Counted from the stretch's first letter, positions 11,200-24,224 are shown. The stretch: DNA of 64,000 nucleotides from Anagrus nilaparvatae (GCA_022575985.1 JAKSXM010000247.1:2999501-3063500); one strand, 5' to 3'. Notes: generated by a model not told the origin, from the sequence alone. Numbers and translations are program-made.

Positions 11200-13145
11200 T
11201 GTACAAATATCTAAAAATTTTGTACGATTACCGACTAAAAGACCCACACCTTTGGATATCTGAGACTTTCTTCTAAAAAACTGTAAATGTCAAAATAAAG
11301 AATTAAATGTTTTATAATATAAATTTAAATTTAAAATATATATAGATAAATAATTATTTAAATAATGAGATTATAACTAAAATTGTTTATTTACTTTTTT
11401 TTATTTTTTATTTTATTATTTCTGTACCTCTTTTGAATTTAAATTTTGCGCAACCACTATTTTGTTTATAATTAATTTTTTCAAAAAAATCTTAATTAAC
11501 CCTTAACCATTAGGTTTAAACTCTTACCATTTTTTTTTTTTGGTTCGGATAAGACAAACTGGACATACCCTGCACATCGTTTTTTCTTCTTTTTTCTGCC
11601 TTGTTAAAAAAATTCATTTTTGATTCGAGGTAGTTTTTTTCTTATTCACAGAACCAATATTTTTTGACAGATCTAGATTTGATAGTAAAAAGTTTAAAAT
11701 TTTAATTAAAGTTTGAATCAAGGTTATTGAATAAAACTTACGTTACGATATAATTAATGCTTTAGCTCTAAGAGTAAAATAAGATTTTGAAATTGATAAA
11801 AAAGTAGTAATTTCACCACAACAGCAGTCCATCCTTATCTTTATTTATAATTCAACAATATTTGATTAATACAACAAATTCTCTTATTTCACTAAAAAAA
11901 TCTACCTTGATTGATTCTCTGTAAAAAATTCACAAAAAAATATATATTTTTAATTTAGTTCGTGTAAATATTTAACTGAATATAATTTTTTGTACATTTA
12001 AATATTTTTTTTGCTGATTAAAAAATGAAATTTAGTTTTTGGTTAAGTTCGCTTATGAACATATAGTTCATATCATGCTAATGAACTTGAACTTTGATAT
12101 AAACAAACTTAACCAAAAAGTTAATTGCATTTTTATCAGTAAAAAAAATATTTAAATGTACGCAAAGTCTAATGGCACGAAAAAATCTTCCACGAGATTA
12201 GGGTTATGTCATATAAAAAATAAATTAATTTTAACAGAAACTAATTAAATTACGAGATAATTTATATTTTTTTTTTCTGCACTTTGCATTTTTTAAATTT
12301 TATACATTTTTATATAATTTTTGATAAAATATTGAAGATTAGAGGCGCGAACTTTCGTAAAGGCACGAAAAACAATTGTTTTTTTCGTGTCATTAGATCT
12401 AGCCTTAAATGTATACAAAAAATATATATTTAGCTAAAAATTAATTGGTTCAATATTAAAAATAAAATACATTTTTGTGAATTTTTTACAGAGATTCAAT
12501 CAAGGAAAATTTTTTTAGTGGATTAAGAAAATTTGTTGTATTGATCAAATATTGTTGAATTCTGAATAAAGATAAGGATGGATTGCTGTTGTGGTGAAAC
12601 TACTTTTTTATCAATTTTAAAATCGTATTTTACTCTTAGATCTAAATAAAGCATTAATTATATCGTAACGTAAGTTTTATTTAATAACCTTGATTCAAAC
12701 TTTTATTAAAATTTAAAACTTTTTCTATCAAATCTAGAATATTCTAAATCTCTCAAAAAATATTGGTTCTGTGAATAAGAAAAAAACTACCTCGAATCAA
12801 AAATGAATTTTTTTAATAAGGCAGAAATAAGAAGAAAAAACGATGTGCAGGGTATCTCCAGTTTGGCTTATCCGAACCAAAAAAAAATTGGTAAGAGTTT
12901 AAACCTAATGGTTAAGGGTTAATTAAGAGTTTTTTGAAAAAATTAATTAATTAAAATTGATGCAGATTAATTGTCTTTTAAACTTATCTATATTTTAAAT
13001 TTAAATTAATACTATAAAATATTTAATTTTTTTTTTTTTCATTTACAGTTTTTTAGAAAAAAGTCTCAGATATCCAATGGTGTGGATCTTTTAGTCGGTA
13101 ATCTAACAAAATTTTCAGACATTTGTACACAAAAATGCGAAATTT
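11200..13145. repeat. 1.9-kb palindrome, family P, copy 1
   Basis: Mirror blocks: 'cgactaaaagacccacacc' (11230s) with 'gtgtggatcttttagtcgg' (13080s); 'aaccattaggtttaaactc' with 'gagtttaaacctaatggtt'; 'gattcgaggtag' with 'ctacctcgaatc'. The centre (about 12045-12125) is itself a palindrome, 'ttggttaagttcgcttatga' to 'aacaaacttaaccaaaaag'. The centre and inner arms recur at 61060-62165. No gene is visible. Confidence 0.8.
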
Positions 13146-13249
13146 AACACGGGCTCTTATGGGCAAAGCATGTGATTATGAAAGTATAAAACTCAAAAAA
13201 CGTTATATAACACTAGAGCCCGTGATAAATTTTGCAATTTTTTGCAAAA

Positions 13250-13690
13250 AAACCTTTAAATTTTATTTAATTACCGACTAAAAGACCCACATCATTGGAT
13301 TCCCGAGAGATGCCACTCAAAAACTCTATATTTCCATTTCTACGAAAAAATACGTTTTATGAACACCAAAATTAAAAAAAAAAAAATCGACGTGGCCGCG
13401 ACTACCACCATGATTTTCTGGTAACTTTTTCTGGAACCCTATAGAATACAAAAAAAATGTGAACACGAAATCGGAGATGAACGCCAAAGAGATTTTGACA
13501 CTTTTATGTCAAAAACCGTGTTTTTCGTATCTGAACTATCCCAAATTTTGAAAATAACTTTTTGGATAAATAAAATTTGAAAAGTTTGATAAAACAATCC
13601 AATTTCCAGGGAAAAGCCACTCCAGAAGAAAAAAAACTTTTCTTTTTACGATAAAATTTAGCCAAATTATCGTCAATTTAAGATTTTACT
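13250..13690. repeat. Diverged direct copy of arm sequence 9520-9830
   Basis: Blocks such as 'ccatgattttc', 'ccctatagaat', 'gtcaaaaaccgtgtttttcg' and 'cgtcaatttaagattttact' follow the same order and orientation as in the left arm. This copy provides the empty-site comparison for the TTAA element that follows it. Confidence 0.7.
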
Positions 13691-13693
13691 TAA

Positions 13694-14373
13694 GGTTGAA
13701 TCAGGTGGATAGAAATAGCATTTTTTGAGTAAAAATTTCTGGATATCAAAACTTCTGGAATATTTAATATTTTTAGCCATTGATCATGTTATGTGTCCCT
13801 TAAAATTAAAAAAATAATTTAGAAAATTAATTGATTATAGACCGAGATATTAGCGCTTGAAATTTCATTAATTTTTGAGGTACTTAATTAATCAAGACTT
13901 TTTTATAAATAATCTAATTTTAAAAATCGTTGAATATAATATTTAGGACATTATTTAGCATCGATTCACAAAAAAAAATCTCAATTTTTAACAATAATGT
14001 GAAATATATTTCAAGTTTTTTGATTTTTGGCCTAACCTAAATTTTTCAAAAAATCAATTTATTCGCGGCAAAACGTAGAAAATCAAAATTTTTTTTAGTG
14101 AATCGATGCTAAATAATGTCCTAAATATTTTATTCAAAGATTTTTAAAATCAGATTATTTATAAAAAAGTCTTGATTAATTAAGTACCTCAACAATTAAT
14201 GCAATTTCAAGCGCTAATATCTCCGTCAGTAGTCAATAAATTTTCAAAATTATTTTTTAAATTTTTAGGGACACATAACATGATCAATGGCTAAAAATAT
14301 TAAACATTCCAGAAGTTTCGATCTCCAGAAATTTTTACCCAAAAAATTCTATTTCTATCCACCCGATTCAACC
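13694..14373. mobile_element. 680-bp TTAA-inserted foldback MITE
   Basis: The ends are GGTTGAATCAGGTGGATAG and CTATCCACCCGATTCAACC, flanked by TTAA on both sides (13690-13693 and 14374-14377). The unoccupied sequence in the left arm (about 9811-9835) reads 'gattttacttaaatttgtc', with a single TTAA, which confirms a TTAA target duplication. The arms mirror each other about position 14033. TTAA is the target of piggyBac and Kolobok transposases; no transposase is encoded here. Confidence 0.9.
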
Positions 14374-14435
14374 TTAAATTTGTTTTAAAAAAGATAGAAG
14401 TTCTACATTAGTCAACGCGTCAGCAATGTTAAATG

Positions 14436-14765
14436 CATTCAAAAATTTTTAACATGGAACATGTTCATTGGATGGGGTATTTGAAAAAGTTTGGCTCAGT
14501 AGGGGGGGGGGGGTGAAAAAGTGGCGTTTTAGGGGGGGTGAAATGGACTTAGAATATTTTCAATTTAGGGACTTAGAATAATTTGAAGTGGGAGTCAGGA
14601 CCTGATCAGGCCCTGATAACAAAAACAGCTTAGAATACTTTAAGTTTACGGACTTAGGATAATATATATTTCAGGATTTATTGTAATTTCGGTTTTTGGA
14701 TTTATTACTGTTATAAGTAAACATGTTCCATGCTCGTTGGTTGTGTAGTTACACAAACCGGTTAT
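14436..14765 (-). repeat. 'GGAACATGTTC / CTAAGTCC' dispersed repeat, copy 2
   Basis: Reverse-complement partner of 10745-11040. It contains 'aacatggaacatgttcattg', a G homopolymer run (about 14502-14512), 'ggacttagaataatttgaag', and ends 'cacaaaccggttata'. It lies in mirror position within the 9.5-kb inverted repeat. Confidence 0.75.
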
Positions 14766-15637
14766 AAATTTTTATCAGAACGAGAATGGATCCACCTCAG
14801 TCAAACGTATGTTTTTTGGGTCACTGAAACCGATTATGAAGGTTTCAAACATTTTTGGATGGCCAGTTTTGAGTAATGAACGCTATATAATGTAAACTGG
14901 CAAAAAATAGCAAGATAGGTAATTTATTGAAAAATTGGTAACTAAGCATATTTTTGATACCCCAGTAAGGTTTGCGGGATAGTTAATCACGATTTTGAGT
15001 TCATATTTTTAATTATCATTATCATTCATTTCCTTAAGAAAAAAAATCATTTTCATTTTTAAAAAATTTGAAAACTGAAAATAGAAAAATTTACTTAACA
15101 CAGTTTTTGACCCAATAGTTGAAATGTGGTAAAAACAAATGATTTTTTTCTTAAAGAAATGAATACACGGGGAAAAAGTAAAAGATTTAAAAAAAAAGTA
15201 ATATTTTACCATAAGAATCATAAGCAAATAATGCATATTTAAGTTCAAAAACAGGCTTTTTTAAATATATTTTTTAAGACAAATTTAAGTAAAATCTTAA
15301 ATTGACGATAACTTGTCTAAATTTCATCGTAAAAAGAAAAGTTATTTTCTTCTACTGAAGTGGTTTCTCCCTGGCAATCAGATTTTTTTATCTATTTTTT
15401 AAAAATTTTATTTACCTAAAAAGTCATTTTGAAAATTTAGGGTAGCTCTGATACGAAAAACATAGTTTTTGACATATAAGTGGGAAAATCTTTTTGGCAT
15501 CAATCGCGGATTCCGTGTTTACGTTTTTTTTTTCATTCTATAGGGTCAAAACTACCGGAAAATCATGGCCTCAATTTTTTAAGTCAATTTTTTTTTTTTC
15601 ATTTTTGGTGCTAGATACCTGATATTCTTGATTCATA

Positions 15638-15741
15638 CACTGTAAAAATTCTTTTTCGGGTAATTACTATATAGGTAACTATCCCGATAATATAAATTTA
15701 CTGCCCAGATAGTAATTACCCGGACAAGAATGTTTTCAGTG
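15638..15741. mobile_element. 104-bp CACTG/TA MITE, right-arm copy
   Basis: Reverse complement of the element at 9363-9466, with the same TA flanks (15636-15637 and 15742-15743). It was therefore present before the arms were duplicated or homogenised, unlike the hairpin at 7898-8001. Confidence 0.85.
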
Positions 15742-17394
15742 TATATGATGTGATTTATGCATTATTTATTTATATTTATTCCCTTTATAACACATACAAA
15801 AAGTTCAATTTTCAAAAAAACATTTACTACAATTAATGTCCCTTTAATTACCGGTTTTTAAGAATTTGCTTAATTTTTAAGAAAAATTTAAGCGCAGCAA
15901 TCTGACAGTGTGAAAAACTATAGTTTTACTTTTTTTGATTCTCAGAGATTGGAAACTAACTAAATATTTTTGAGAGTCTGATTGGAGATTTAGTACAAAA
16001 CTTTTTTTCGAAAGATGGAATTCTGATCGAAACTCTTAAATTGAAAATTTCACATCTGCAGTTAATAATAGCAGGATTTTGAAGTTCGGACTGCATCTTC
16101 AAAAAATTAAAACGATCATTCAATGTAATTGAATAAACAAATAGGTAATGCAATTTATTCAGATTTAATCTTTTATAGAGAATAATAGCTAAAAAATTTA
16201 TATTTTCTTTTATTTACAGAAATTTTTAATGATGTTAATAAACCAGCTGTAGTTTATTGATCGAAGATCAAAGTGTTAATAAATTGTAAATTTTTGTTTT
16301 GAACAAATACCTTGCCATTTCATTGATCCGTTAATAAAATAAAAAAATGAAGGAAATACTAATTTTTTTTATTTTTTTTACACCAAATGTCTGTAAATAC
16401 GCCAAAAGGCAATTTTTTAGGGAAAAAAGTCGGAGCCGATGAAACGTCTTGAAATATTAATAAAACGTCGTTTGGAAACGTTTATCTGCGAACATTAGTA
16501 AAATTTTCAAGGCTTATTTCAAAAATGTTTCTAAAACTTTGGTTGCTATGTTGAGATGTTTTTTTTTACGTTAAATTTTAATGTTAAATTTAATACCGAA
16601 TTTGATTAATGTTAAATTTAATGTTAGAACGAATATTTGATCAAAAAATTTAGTTGTGAAAAGAAATTAATGAAAATTGATTCAAAAATAGCAATGATGC
16701 TTAATTTTAGAAACATCAGGGAATTTTCCATAATAACTACAATTGGATTAGTAAAATTAAAAAATACATAATTATAAAGATTTTTTTTTCCAATTTTCCG
16801 CGATAATTTTAACGTTAAATTTAACAGTAAATTAACGTTAAATCTACCCTAAATTAACCTTAAATTTACCCTAAGTTAACGTTAACTTATGCACCGGGGT
16901 TGCTTTTTTAAAAAAAAATTAAGGTATTTAAAAATCATATAATTAATCATATAAATAATCATATAATTAAATATATCCTAATCGGGATCAAATTTAAATA
17001 TGATTAATTATATGATTATTTATATGATTAATTATATGATTAATAATATGATAAATTATACAGTATGTTATATAACAATTTTTGATAGGGTCTAACCAAG
17101 TTGTACACCTTCCTTAAATATTGAGCTATATTTTATCAAAAGGCAGGGTATCATAGCTTCCTTAGTTTGCTAGCAATTGGCCAAAAACCAAGCGGACATT
17201 TGAAACGTTTTAGAAACGTTTTGAAAAGGTTTTGTGCTGTGTGGGTACCTTGCACACTTGTAATAAATGTAAAATATTAATTATCCATCAATAAATTTGA
17301 TATTTTTTTAATTAGAATAATAAAATAAAGGATTTCCCTGATCAAATGCAACAATATTTAACTCCAAATATTAATTTTAAAATTAAAAGAAAAA

Positions 17395-17855
17395 TTAAAT
17401 ATTTTTGACCGGAAATTCTTATTTCTTGCCCCAAAAACTCCCTTGTAAAGTTAAAAGTTAATTTTTTTAAGTTTAATGGTACGCTATCTTGGAAAATCAG
17501 AAAATTTTTTGGGTTGAAAAATTGAATATTTTTCACCGAATATTTATTTTTCTTGCCCTGAAAAAATCCTTTGTAATGTGAAAAGTTGATTTTTCAAGTT
17601 TTTAGTCCGCCATCTTGGAAAATCGGAAAACATGTTGGGTTGAAAAATTAAATATTTTCCATGCAAAATTCATTTTTCTCGCCCTAAAAAATTAAATCTC
17701 CTTCTAATGTGAAAAGTTGATTTTTTCAAGTTTTTCAATCCACCATTTTGGAAAATTGGAAAATATGTTGGGTTAAATAATTAAAAATTTTATTAATTAA
17801 AATGTTTTTTTCAACCTCGAATACCCCTAGGTAATGTGAAAAGTTCTTTTTTATT
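17395..17855. repeat. TTGGAAAATCGG tandem block, ~125-bp unit
   Basis: Four units, each with 'gccatcttggaaaatcgg', 'atatgttgggttgaaaaatt', 'aatattttccatgcaaaattcatttttc'-like text and 'cttgtaatgtgaaaagtt'. It is closely related to the array at 59990-60500. Confidence 0.75.
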
Positions 17856-19850
17856 CGTAAGTATCGAAACTCTCAATATTTAAATTTTAAAAAATGTAAT
17901 TTTTTGATAAAGAGTTAGATTTTTCGCTATTATTCTTAAATGTGCGTACCAAATGGGCTACAAATTTAATCAGTTCGTCTTTGTCTCATTTGAGACCATC
18001 TGTGAAATTTTGAAGCCAATCGGCAATATCATTAAAGAGTTATCGTGCACACAAACTCGACATTCTGTCGCGGGAATAGACTGAGCTCAGCTCAGAGCTT
18101 CGCTCAGTCTAATTATTATATTTAGGGGTTGCAACACTTATTTTGAATAGCACAGAATATTTACTTAAAAACTAATTAATTTTATATTTCAAGAAGCCTT
18201 TTTTTAAGTTGAAATAAAAAAAATATCTTTGACGATTCTTATTATTTCTATTCCAATACCTATTCCTTGTTACCTCGGGAAAAACAAGAGTTGTAATGCC
18301 TTTGGGAGAAACATTTTTTCAATTTTTGTGTAAAAATTTTAACTTTTTTTAGCAGCTGTTTATTTAAAACTGTACTTTATGAAAAAGCTGTACTTCAATT
18401 GATGAAGTAAATAAAGTAATGAAGTAAATTAAGTTAAAATAATTGAATCCAATAAAATATATCCACCTATGAAAAACACCTAAATTTTTGGAAAGCCTAA
18501 TCAGACCCTACCAGCCCTTTGAGAAGACATAAGACATTTTACCTTAGGTACTTTATTCCAATCATTGTAGTACCTAAAACTCTCAGTGGCGGATCTAGAA
18601 AATTTTTGGGGGGGTCATTTGGAATCAAATTACAAAAAATTTGCTAAAAAAAGGTCTTAGTTTTTGAATTTAGAAAAGTCAGTTTATCTCAAAAATTTAA
18701 TACGTTTAAACCGGGCTTGATTAAAATCATTTAAGACAAAAATGTTAATTAAAATTATTAATTTCTAGGGAGGAAGTATATAAATGGAAATAATTCGTAC
18801 TTTATAACTTTTAAGACTTGAAAACTGAAATTTATTCGAAGATTAGAAAAGCGCAGGATCTTTTGATGGAATGAACGCACAGCGATATACGATCTTTTCA
18901 ATGCTATTATAAATCAAGCAAATGTTATGAGCAAATTGAGATAATAATAATAATAATAATAATCAAAAATTTTGAAAGAAATTACTTTAAAAAATACCCT
19001 GCCAACTAGCAGGCACTGAGGTTCCTCAAACAATGGGCTGTAATCTTAATTTACAACAAATATTATTGATTACAACCATGCAATTATACATACATTTTTC
19101 GTTTTTAGTAGCTGGTAAAGTAGATTATTAAGATCATTTTGTTATTAAAGTGAAAATTCTAGCGTCCATGAATTGGTCGCGCCGGCGTTAAGGGATTTTA
19201 AATCATTTTTGCATAATTACCCATGTGAAAAAGTTGGTACAGATAATATACAAATTGTATGCATCATTGTATACAGAAAAACTGTATACAAAAATGATTG
19301 TATACAATTTTCAATTATATACAATCTAATGGGATGTTCCCAAATGGGAAGAGAGAAGTTAGAAAAATAGAAATAGAAAATAAAAATCTGCAATATTCCG
19401 CTCTTGCTCTAGACTTGACGGCTCCAGGAATCCTAGAAACCTAAAATTTAAAAAACGCATCCATATTTTCAAATTTTTCCAATATCTTCAATTTCAAATC
19501 TGTATAATCTTCGTATTAGTTTTACATTAAATTTTTTATCTTCTATAATGATTATAAAAAGTTTCTTTTATTCATCACATATTTTCAAAGACTTTTGTTC
19601 ACAAATTGATTTAAAAACACACTTATGAAAAAGTTCTTCCAAGTCTTAATTTGTGCACACAATTATTTTGTTTACTAATTTTTCAATTATTCGTATTTAT
19701 TTTTCAACATTTTTTTTTTCATAAATATAATATTTAGTTTTTGATCTTGAACTTCTAGGTTTTCTTATAAACACAATTAAATTAGGCATCACTTTTTTCA
19801 GAAAAAATTTCAATCACTCTTAAAAAAAATTAAAATCTGATAAAAAAATA
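17856..19850. other. Intergenic; only repeat fragments
   Basis: No gene is seen. Near 18595 'agtggcggatctag' precedes a G run, a pattern often met at DNA-transposon ends. A diverged GGTTCCTC-element 3' end lies at about 19000-19030, a TAA microsatellite near 18940-18962, and a 'gtatacaa' cluster at 19256-19325. Confidence 0.45.
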
Positions 19851-20158
19851 AAAATCTTATAAAAAAATAAATCTTTTGCAAAAATTATAGGTTAAAAAGT
19901 TATATTAGCGGCGCGTGACCAGCTAGTTTGACTTCACGCGATCAACTAATTTTTTTATGACAATTGTTTTTATCACCAAGCAACAATTTAATTAATAAAA
20001 AAAAAAACACATAATTTTATTGCGTTGCTAGGTGACACAAACAATTGTCAAAAAAAAATTAGTTGATCGCGTGAAGTCAAACTAGCCGGTCACGCGCCGC
20101 TAAATATAACTTTTTAACCTATAATTTTTGCAAAAGATTTATTTTTTTATAAGATTTT
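19851..20158. repeat. 308-bp palindrome with GC-rich 'GCGGCGCGTGACC' shoulders
   Basis: The left arm 'ttgcaaaaattataggttaa', then 'gcggcgcgtgaccagctag', 'cttcacgcgatcaac' is mirrored by 'gttgatcgcgtgaag', 'ctagccggtcacgcgccgc'. The centre is near 20004. It is likely a foldback MITE; its outer ends merge with AT repeats so no target duplication could be read. Confidence 0.75.
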
Positions 20159-20162
20159 TATT

Positions 20163-21470
20163 TTGGTTCCTCATAGAGGAACCATTGTGATCGGTCAAAA
20201 TTTTTTTTTTTGATTTTTTGGTATATAAGCACGTTTTGAGACCTCAGGAAGCTAAAAAACCGGTTTTTAAAAAAAGTCTGTATGTGTGTATGTGTGTGTG
20301 TACGTACGTACGTACGTTTGTACGTACGTATGTAATCGCTGATATTTCACAAACATTATGGAATTAAGACCTAATTTTTTTTTCAAAAATTTTTTCACAA
20401 AAAAAGCTCGAGGTACTTTTTTTTTTTTTAATTTGGATGTAATACCTCATTTATTTCCATGAAAGTACTTATATTTGAAAGTATGGTTTTCACATGATAT
20501 CTCGAATCGGATACTTAATTTTCTGAAAATTTTTTTCCTAAAATTTTTTTCACAAAAAAATATAAAAAATACCAATCTTTTTTTTCTTTTTGGACGTAGT
20601 ACCTAATTTATTTCCATGGAAGTACTAGTTTTAGAAATATCGTTTATTGTAATTTTTTGGACCTAATGCTTAATTTTTTTTTAATTTTTTTGTCAAAATT
20701 TTTGTCGCCAAAAAATACAAAAACGCCAAAATTTTTTTTATTTTTGGACGTAATACTTAATTTTTTCCTATGAAAGTACGAATATCTAGAATTATCGTTT
20801 GTAAAGGATTTCTCCATCTGATACATAATTTTTCAAAATTTTTTTTTAAAAATTTTTTACATAAAATAATTAAAAAAATACCATAATTTTTTTTCTTTTT
20901 GGACGTAGTACCTCATTTTTTCCCATGAAAGTACTGATATCTAGAAGTATCGTTTTTACTCGATATCTCGAATCTTATAATTTATTTATAGAAAATTTTT
21001 TTCTCAAAATTTTTTTCACCAAAAAATACAAAAAATACCAATTTTTTTTTTCTTTATGGACGCAGTACTTAATTTATTTCTGTGGAAGTACTAGTTTTAG
21101 AAATATCATTTATAGTAATTTTTTGGACCTGATACTTAATTTTTTCAAAATTTTTTTCTCAAAATTTTTGTCGCCAAAAAATACAAAAACCGCCAAAATT
21201 TTTTTTATTTTAGGACGTATTACTTAATTTTTTCCTATGAAAGTACGAATATCTAGAATTATCGTTTGTAAAGGATTTCTCCATCTGATACATAATTTTT
21301 CGAAATTTTTTTTTTTTAAATTTTTTACATAAAATAATTAAAAAAATAGCATAATTTTTTTTCTTTTTGGACGTAGTACCTCATTTTTTTCCATGAAAGT
21401 ACTAATATGTAGAATTATCTTTTTAACTGGATATAAACAATTAGTCCTGTCGCCCACCATGCTATTTAAT
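20163..21470 (+). mobile_element. GGTTCCTC element, copy 1 (5' part)
   Basis: It begins with a hairpin TTGGTTCCTC-ata-GAGGAACCA (20163-20184), then 'ataagcacgttttgagacc', 'aaaccggttttt', a TG/ACGT microsatellite (20281-20335), then repeated ~150-230-bp modules built of 'ggacgtagtacctaattt', 'ccatgaaagtact', 'tctagaattatcg'. No 3' hairpin follows; the copy stops at 'cctgtcgcccacc', a junction also seen near 27005. Confidence 0.75.
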
Positions 21471-21612
21471 GCCATGAAAGTTCCATGGAAAAAAATGGTT
21501 GGTATTTATGTTTTTTGACCCGCTAAACACGAATCCGAGGTCCGTTTTGCAAAATTCGTGGTCAATTTTTTGTTATTAACAATTTATTGCAAAATTTTAC
21601 AACAATCTAAAT

Positions 21613-22448
21613 GTTAAATATCCTGTAGCTAAAACAATTCAAAATTTTGATAAGCCCCTGATTTTTTTATACTTATTTTGACTCACTTAATCCAAATTCC
21701 TAATTTATAAGGTCGTATGATTAATTGTTTAAACAATATTTAATTGTTAATAAATTGTTTAAACAATATTTTTTTGAAAATTACGTGTGACACCTTTTTT
21801 TATGTATTTTTTGACCCTCTGATCACGATTTTCAAGTTATTTTTTGCAAATACCTTACTAATAGTAATTGTTTAAACAATTTCAATTTGTTTATAAGCCA
21901 AAATTAGTATGTTGCTATTTAAAATTCGACAAAAACATGAATTCCGCAGCCTACAGCTTTCGTGATTTCGAAAAGCAATCACCAATTTTTTATAATTTTT
22001 ACTTGCTGTATCTGAATTTTAAATTCCCACGGTCATAGGTTTAATTGTTTAACCAATATTTAATTGTTAATAAATTGTTTAAACATATTTTTTTTGAAAA
22101 TTACGAGTGACACTTTTCGAAATCACGAAAACTGCAAGCCATGGAATTCATGTTTTTGTCGAATTTTAAATACAGTAACATACTAATTTTGGCTTATAAA
22201 CAAATTAAAATTGTTTAAACAATTACTATAAGTAAGGAATTTGCAAAAAATAACTTGAAAATCGTGATCAGAGGGTCAAAAAATACATAAAAAAAGGTGT
22301 CACACGTAATTTTCAAAAAAATATTGTTTAAACAATTAATCATACGACCTTATAAATTAGAAATTTGGATTAAGTGAGTCAAAATATGTATAATAGAATC
22401 AGGGGCTTATTAAAATTTTGAATTGTTTTAGCTACAGGATATTTAACT
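21613..22448. repeat. 836-bp palindrome studded with GTTTAAAC
   Basis: The left 'gttaaatatcctgtagctaa' pairs with the right 'ttagctacaggatatttaac'. Inside, 'attgtttaaacaat' (a palindrome) occurs repeatedly on both arms, as does 'gtcaaaaaatacataaaaaa'. It is probably a nested foldback element. Confidence 0.75.
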
Positions 22449-22499
22449 TATAAGTACTTTCATGGAAATAAATGAGGTATTACATCCAAATTAAAAAAA

Positions 22500-24224
22500 A
22501 AAAACGCTGCCAAGTGATTGGCACTATGGTTCCTCATTAACAATAGCAAAATATTTATAATGGTCTATTTTATCTAATAAAAATTATAATTTGAGATATC
22601 AGTATTTCATAAAAAAAAGTTAAATACCGTATTTTATAAGAAAAAAAATGTTGCTGTGATTTAATGTTTTTTATTTAACAAATTTTTAGAAAAAAATTTT
22701 CAATAAATTAGGTATTACACTTAAAAAAAAAACAATATTACAGATTTTTTAATTTTTTTGTTTTATTAATATTCAGAAAAAAATTTTGAAAAAATCCAGT
22801 ATCAGATCCAAAAAATTTCTATGAATAAGCTTTCTAAAACTAGTACTCTCATAGAAATTAATTAGGTACTACGTCTGAACAAAAAAAAAATTTGGTATTC
22901 TTTGTATTTTTTTGTAAAAAAAATTTTGGGAAAAAAATTTTCAAAAAATTAATTATCAGATTTGAGATATCGAGTAAAAACCATACTTTCAAATATAAGT
23001 ATTTTTATGGAAATAAATGAGATATTACACCTAAATTAAAAAAAAAAAAAAATAGTTTGAGATTTTTTGATGAAAAAATTTTGGAAAAAAAAATTAGGTC
23101 TTAATTCCAAAATAAAATTTATTAGAAATTATTTGTGAAATATCACCGGTTACAATATTTTCAGATATTCGTACTTTCATAGAAAAAAATTAAGTATTAC
23201 GTCCTAAAATAAAAAAAATTTTGGCATTTTTTGGCGACAAAAATTTTGAGAAAAAAATTAAAAAAAAATTAAGTATCAGGTCCAAAAAATTGCTATAAAC
23301 GATATTTCTAAAACTAGTACTTCCACAGAAATAAATTAAGTACTGCGTCCGTAAAGAAAAAAAAATTGGTATTTTTTGTATTTTTTGGTGAAAAAAATTT
23401 TGAGAAAAAAATTTTCAAAAATAAATTATAAGATTTGAGATATAGAGTAAAAACGATACTTCTAGATATCAGTACTTGCATGGAAATAAATGAGGTATTA
23501 CGTCCAAAAAGAAATAAAATTATAGTGTTTTTTTAATTTTTTTATGAAAAAAGTTTTGAAAAAAAAAATTTCGAAAAATTACGTATCCGATGGAGAAATC
23601 CTTTACAAACGATAATTTTAGATATTCGTACTTTCATAGGAAAAAATTAAGTATTACGTCCTAAAATAAAAAAAATTTTGGCGTTTTTTGTATTTTTTGG
23701 CGACAAAAATTTTGAGAAAAAAATTTTGAAAAAATTAAGTATCAGGTCCAAAAAAATGCTATAAACGATATTTCTAAAACTAGTACTTCCACAGAAATAA
23801 ATTAAGTACTGCGTCCGTAAAGAAAAAAAAAATTGGTATTTTTTGTATTTTTTGGTGAAAAAAATTTTGAGAAAAAAATTTTCAAAAAATTAGTTATCAG
23901 ATTCGAGATATCGAGTAAAAATCGTACTTTCAAATATAAGTACTTTCGTGGAAATAAATGAGGTATTACATCCAAATTAAAAAAAAAAAAAAGTAGTTTG
24001 AGATTTTTTAATGAAAAAATTTTTGAAAAAAAAATTAGGTCTTAATTCCATAATGGTTGTGAAATTTCACCGGTTACATACATACACAACACACACACAC
24101 ACACACATACAGACTTTTTTTAAAAACCGGTTTTTTAGCTTCCTGAGGTCCCAAAACGTGCTTATATGCCAAAAAATCAAAAATCAAAATTTCATCTATC
24201 ACAAAGGTTCCTCTATGAGGAACC
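22500..24224 (-). mobile_element. GGTTCCTC element, copy 2, apparently both ends present
   Basis: Read on the minus strand, it starts with the GGTTCCTC hairpin (24224-24206), has the microsatellite (24112-24075, seen as CA on plus), a train of 'ggacgtagtacttaattt' modules, and ends with 'gaggaaccatagtgccaatcacttggcagcg'-type sequence at ~22505, including the 3' hairpin TGCCAA-tcac-TTGGCA (22523-22508). No coding frame beyond repeat artefacts. Confidence 0.8.

Larger units (their letters stand above)
7743..17247. mobile_element. 9.5-kb composite inverted repeat with ~2.2-kb arms
   Basis: The left arm (7743 to ~10005) is matched by the right arm (~15095 to 17247) in reverse complement. Both start with TACCCACACAGCACAAAACC, and homologous blocks follow in mirrored order through an AT palindrome, a 65-codon open frame, a 104-bp MITE and a terminal 'ggtaaaatattac' stretch. 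Outside the arms the flanks both read CCT, a possible 3-bp target duplication. Between the arms lie further nested elements (10745-11040, 11200-13145, 13694-14373, 14436-14765). No transposase is visible. It is either one giant long-TIR foldback element bombarded by others, or an inverted segmental duplication; the matching terminus favours the first. Confidence 0.8.

Noticed and set aside
7743..17247. Integrated polydnavirus segment or Maverick/Polinton
   Set aside because: Large inverted repeats and a possible wasp host invite it, but no viral, polymerase, integrase or virulence-type frame is present.
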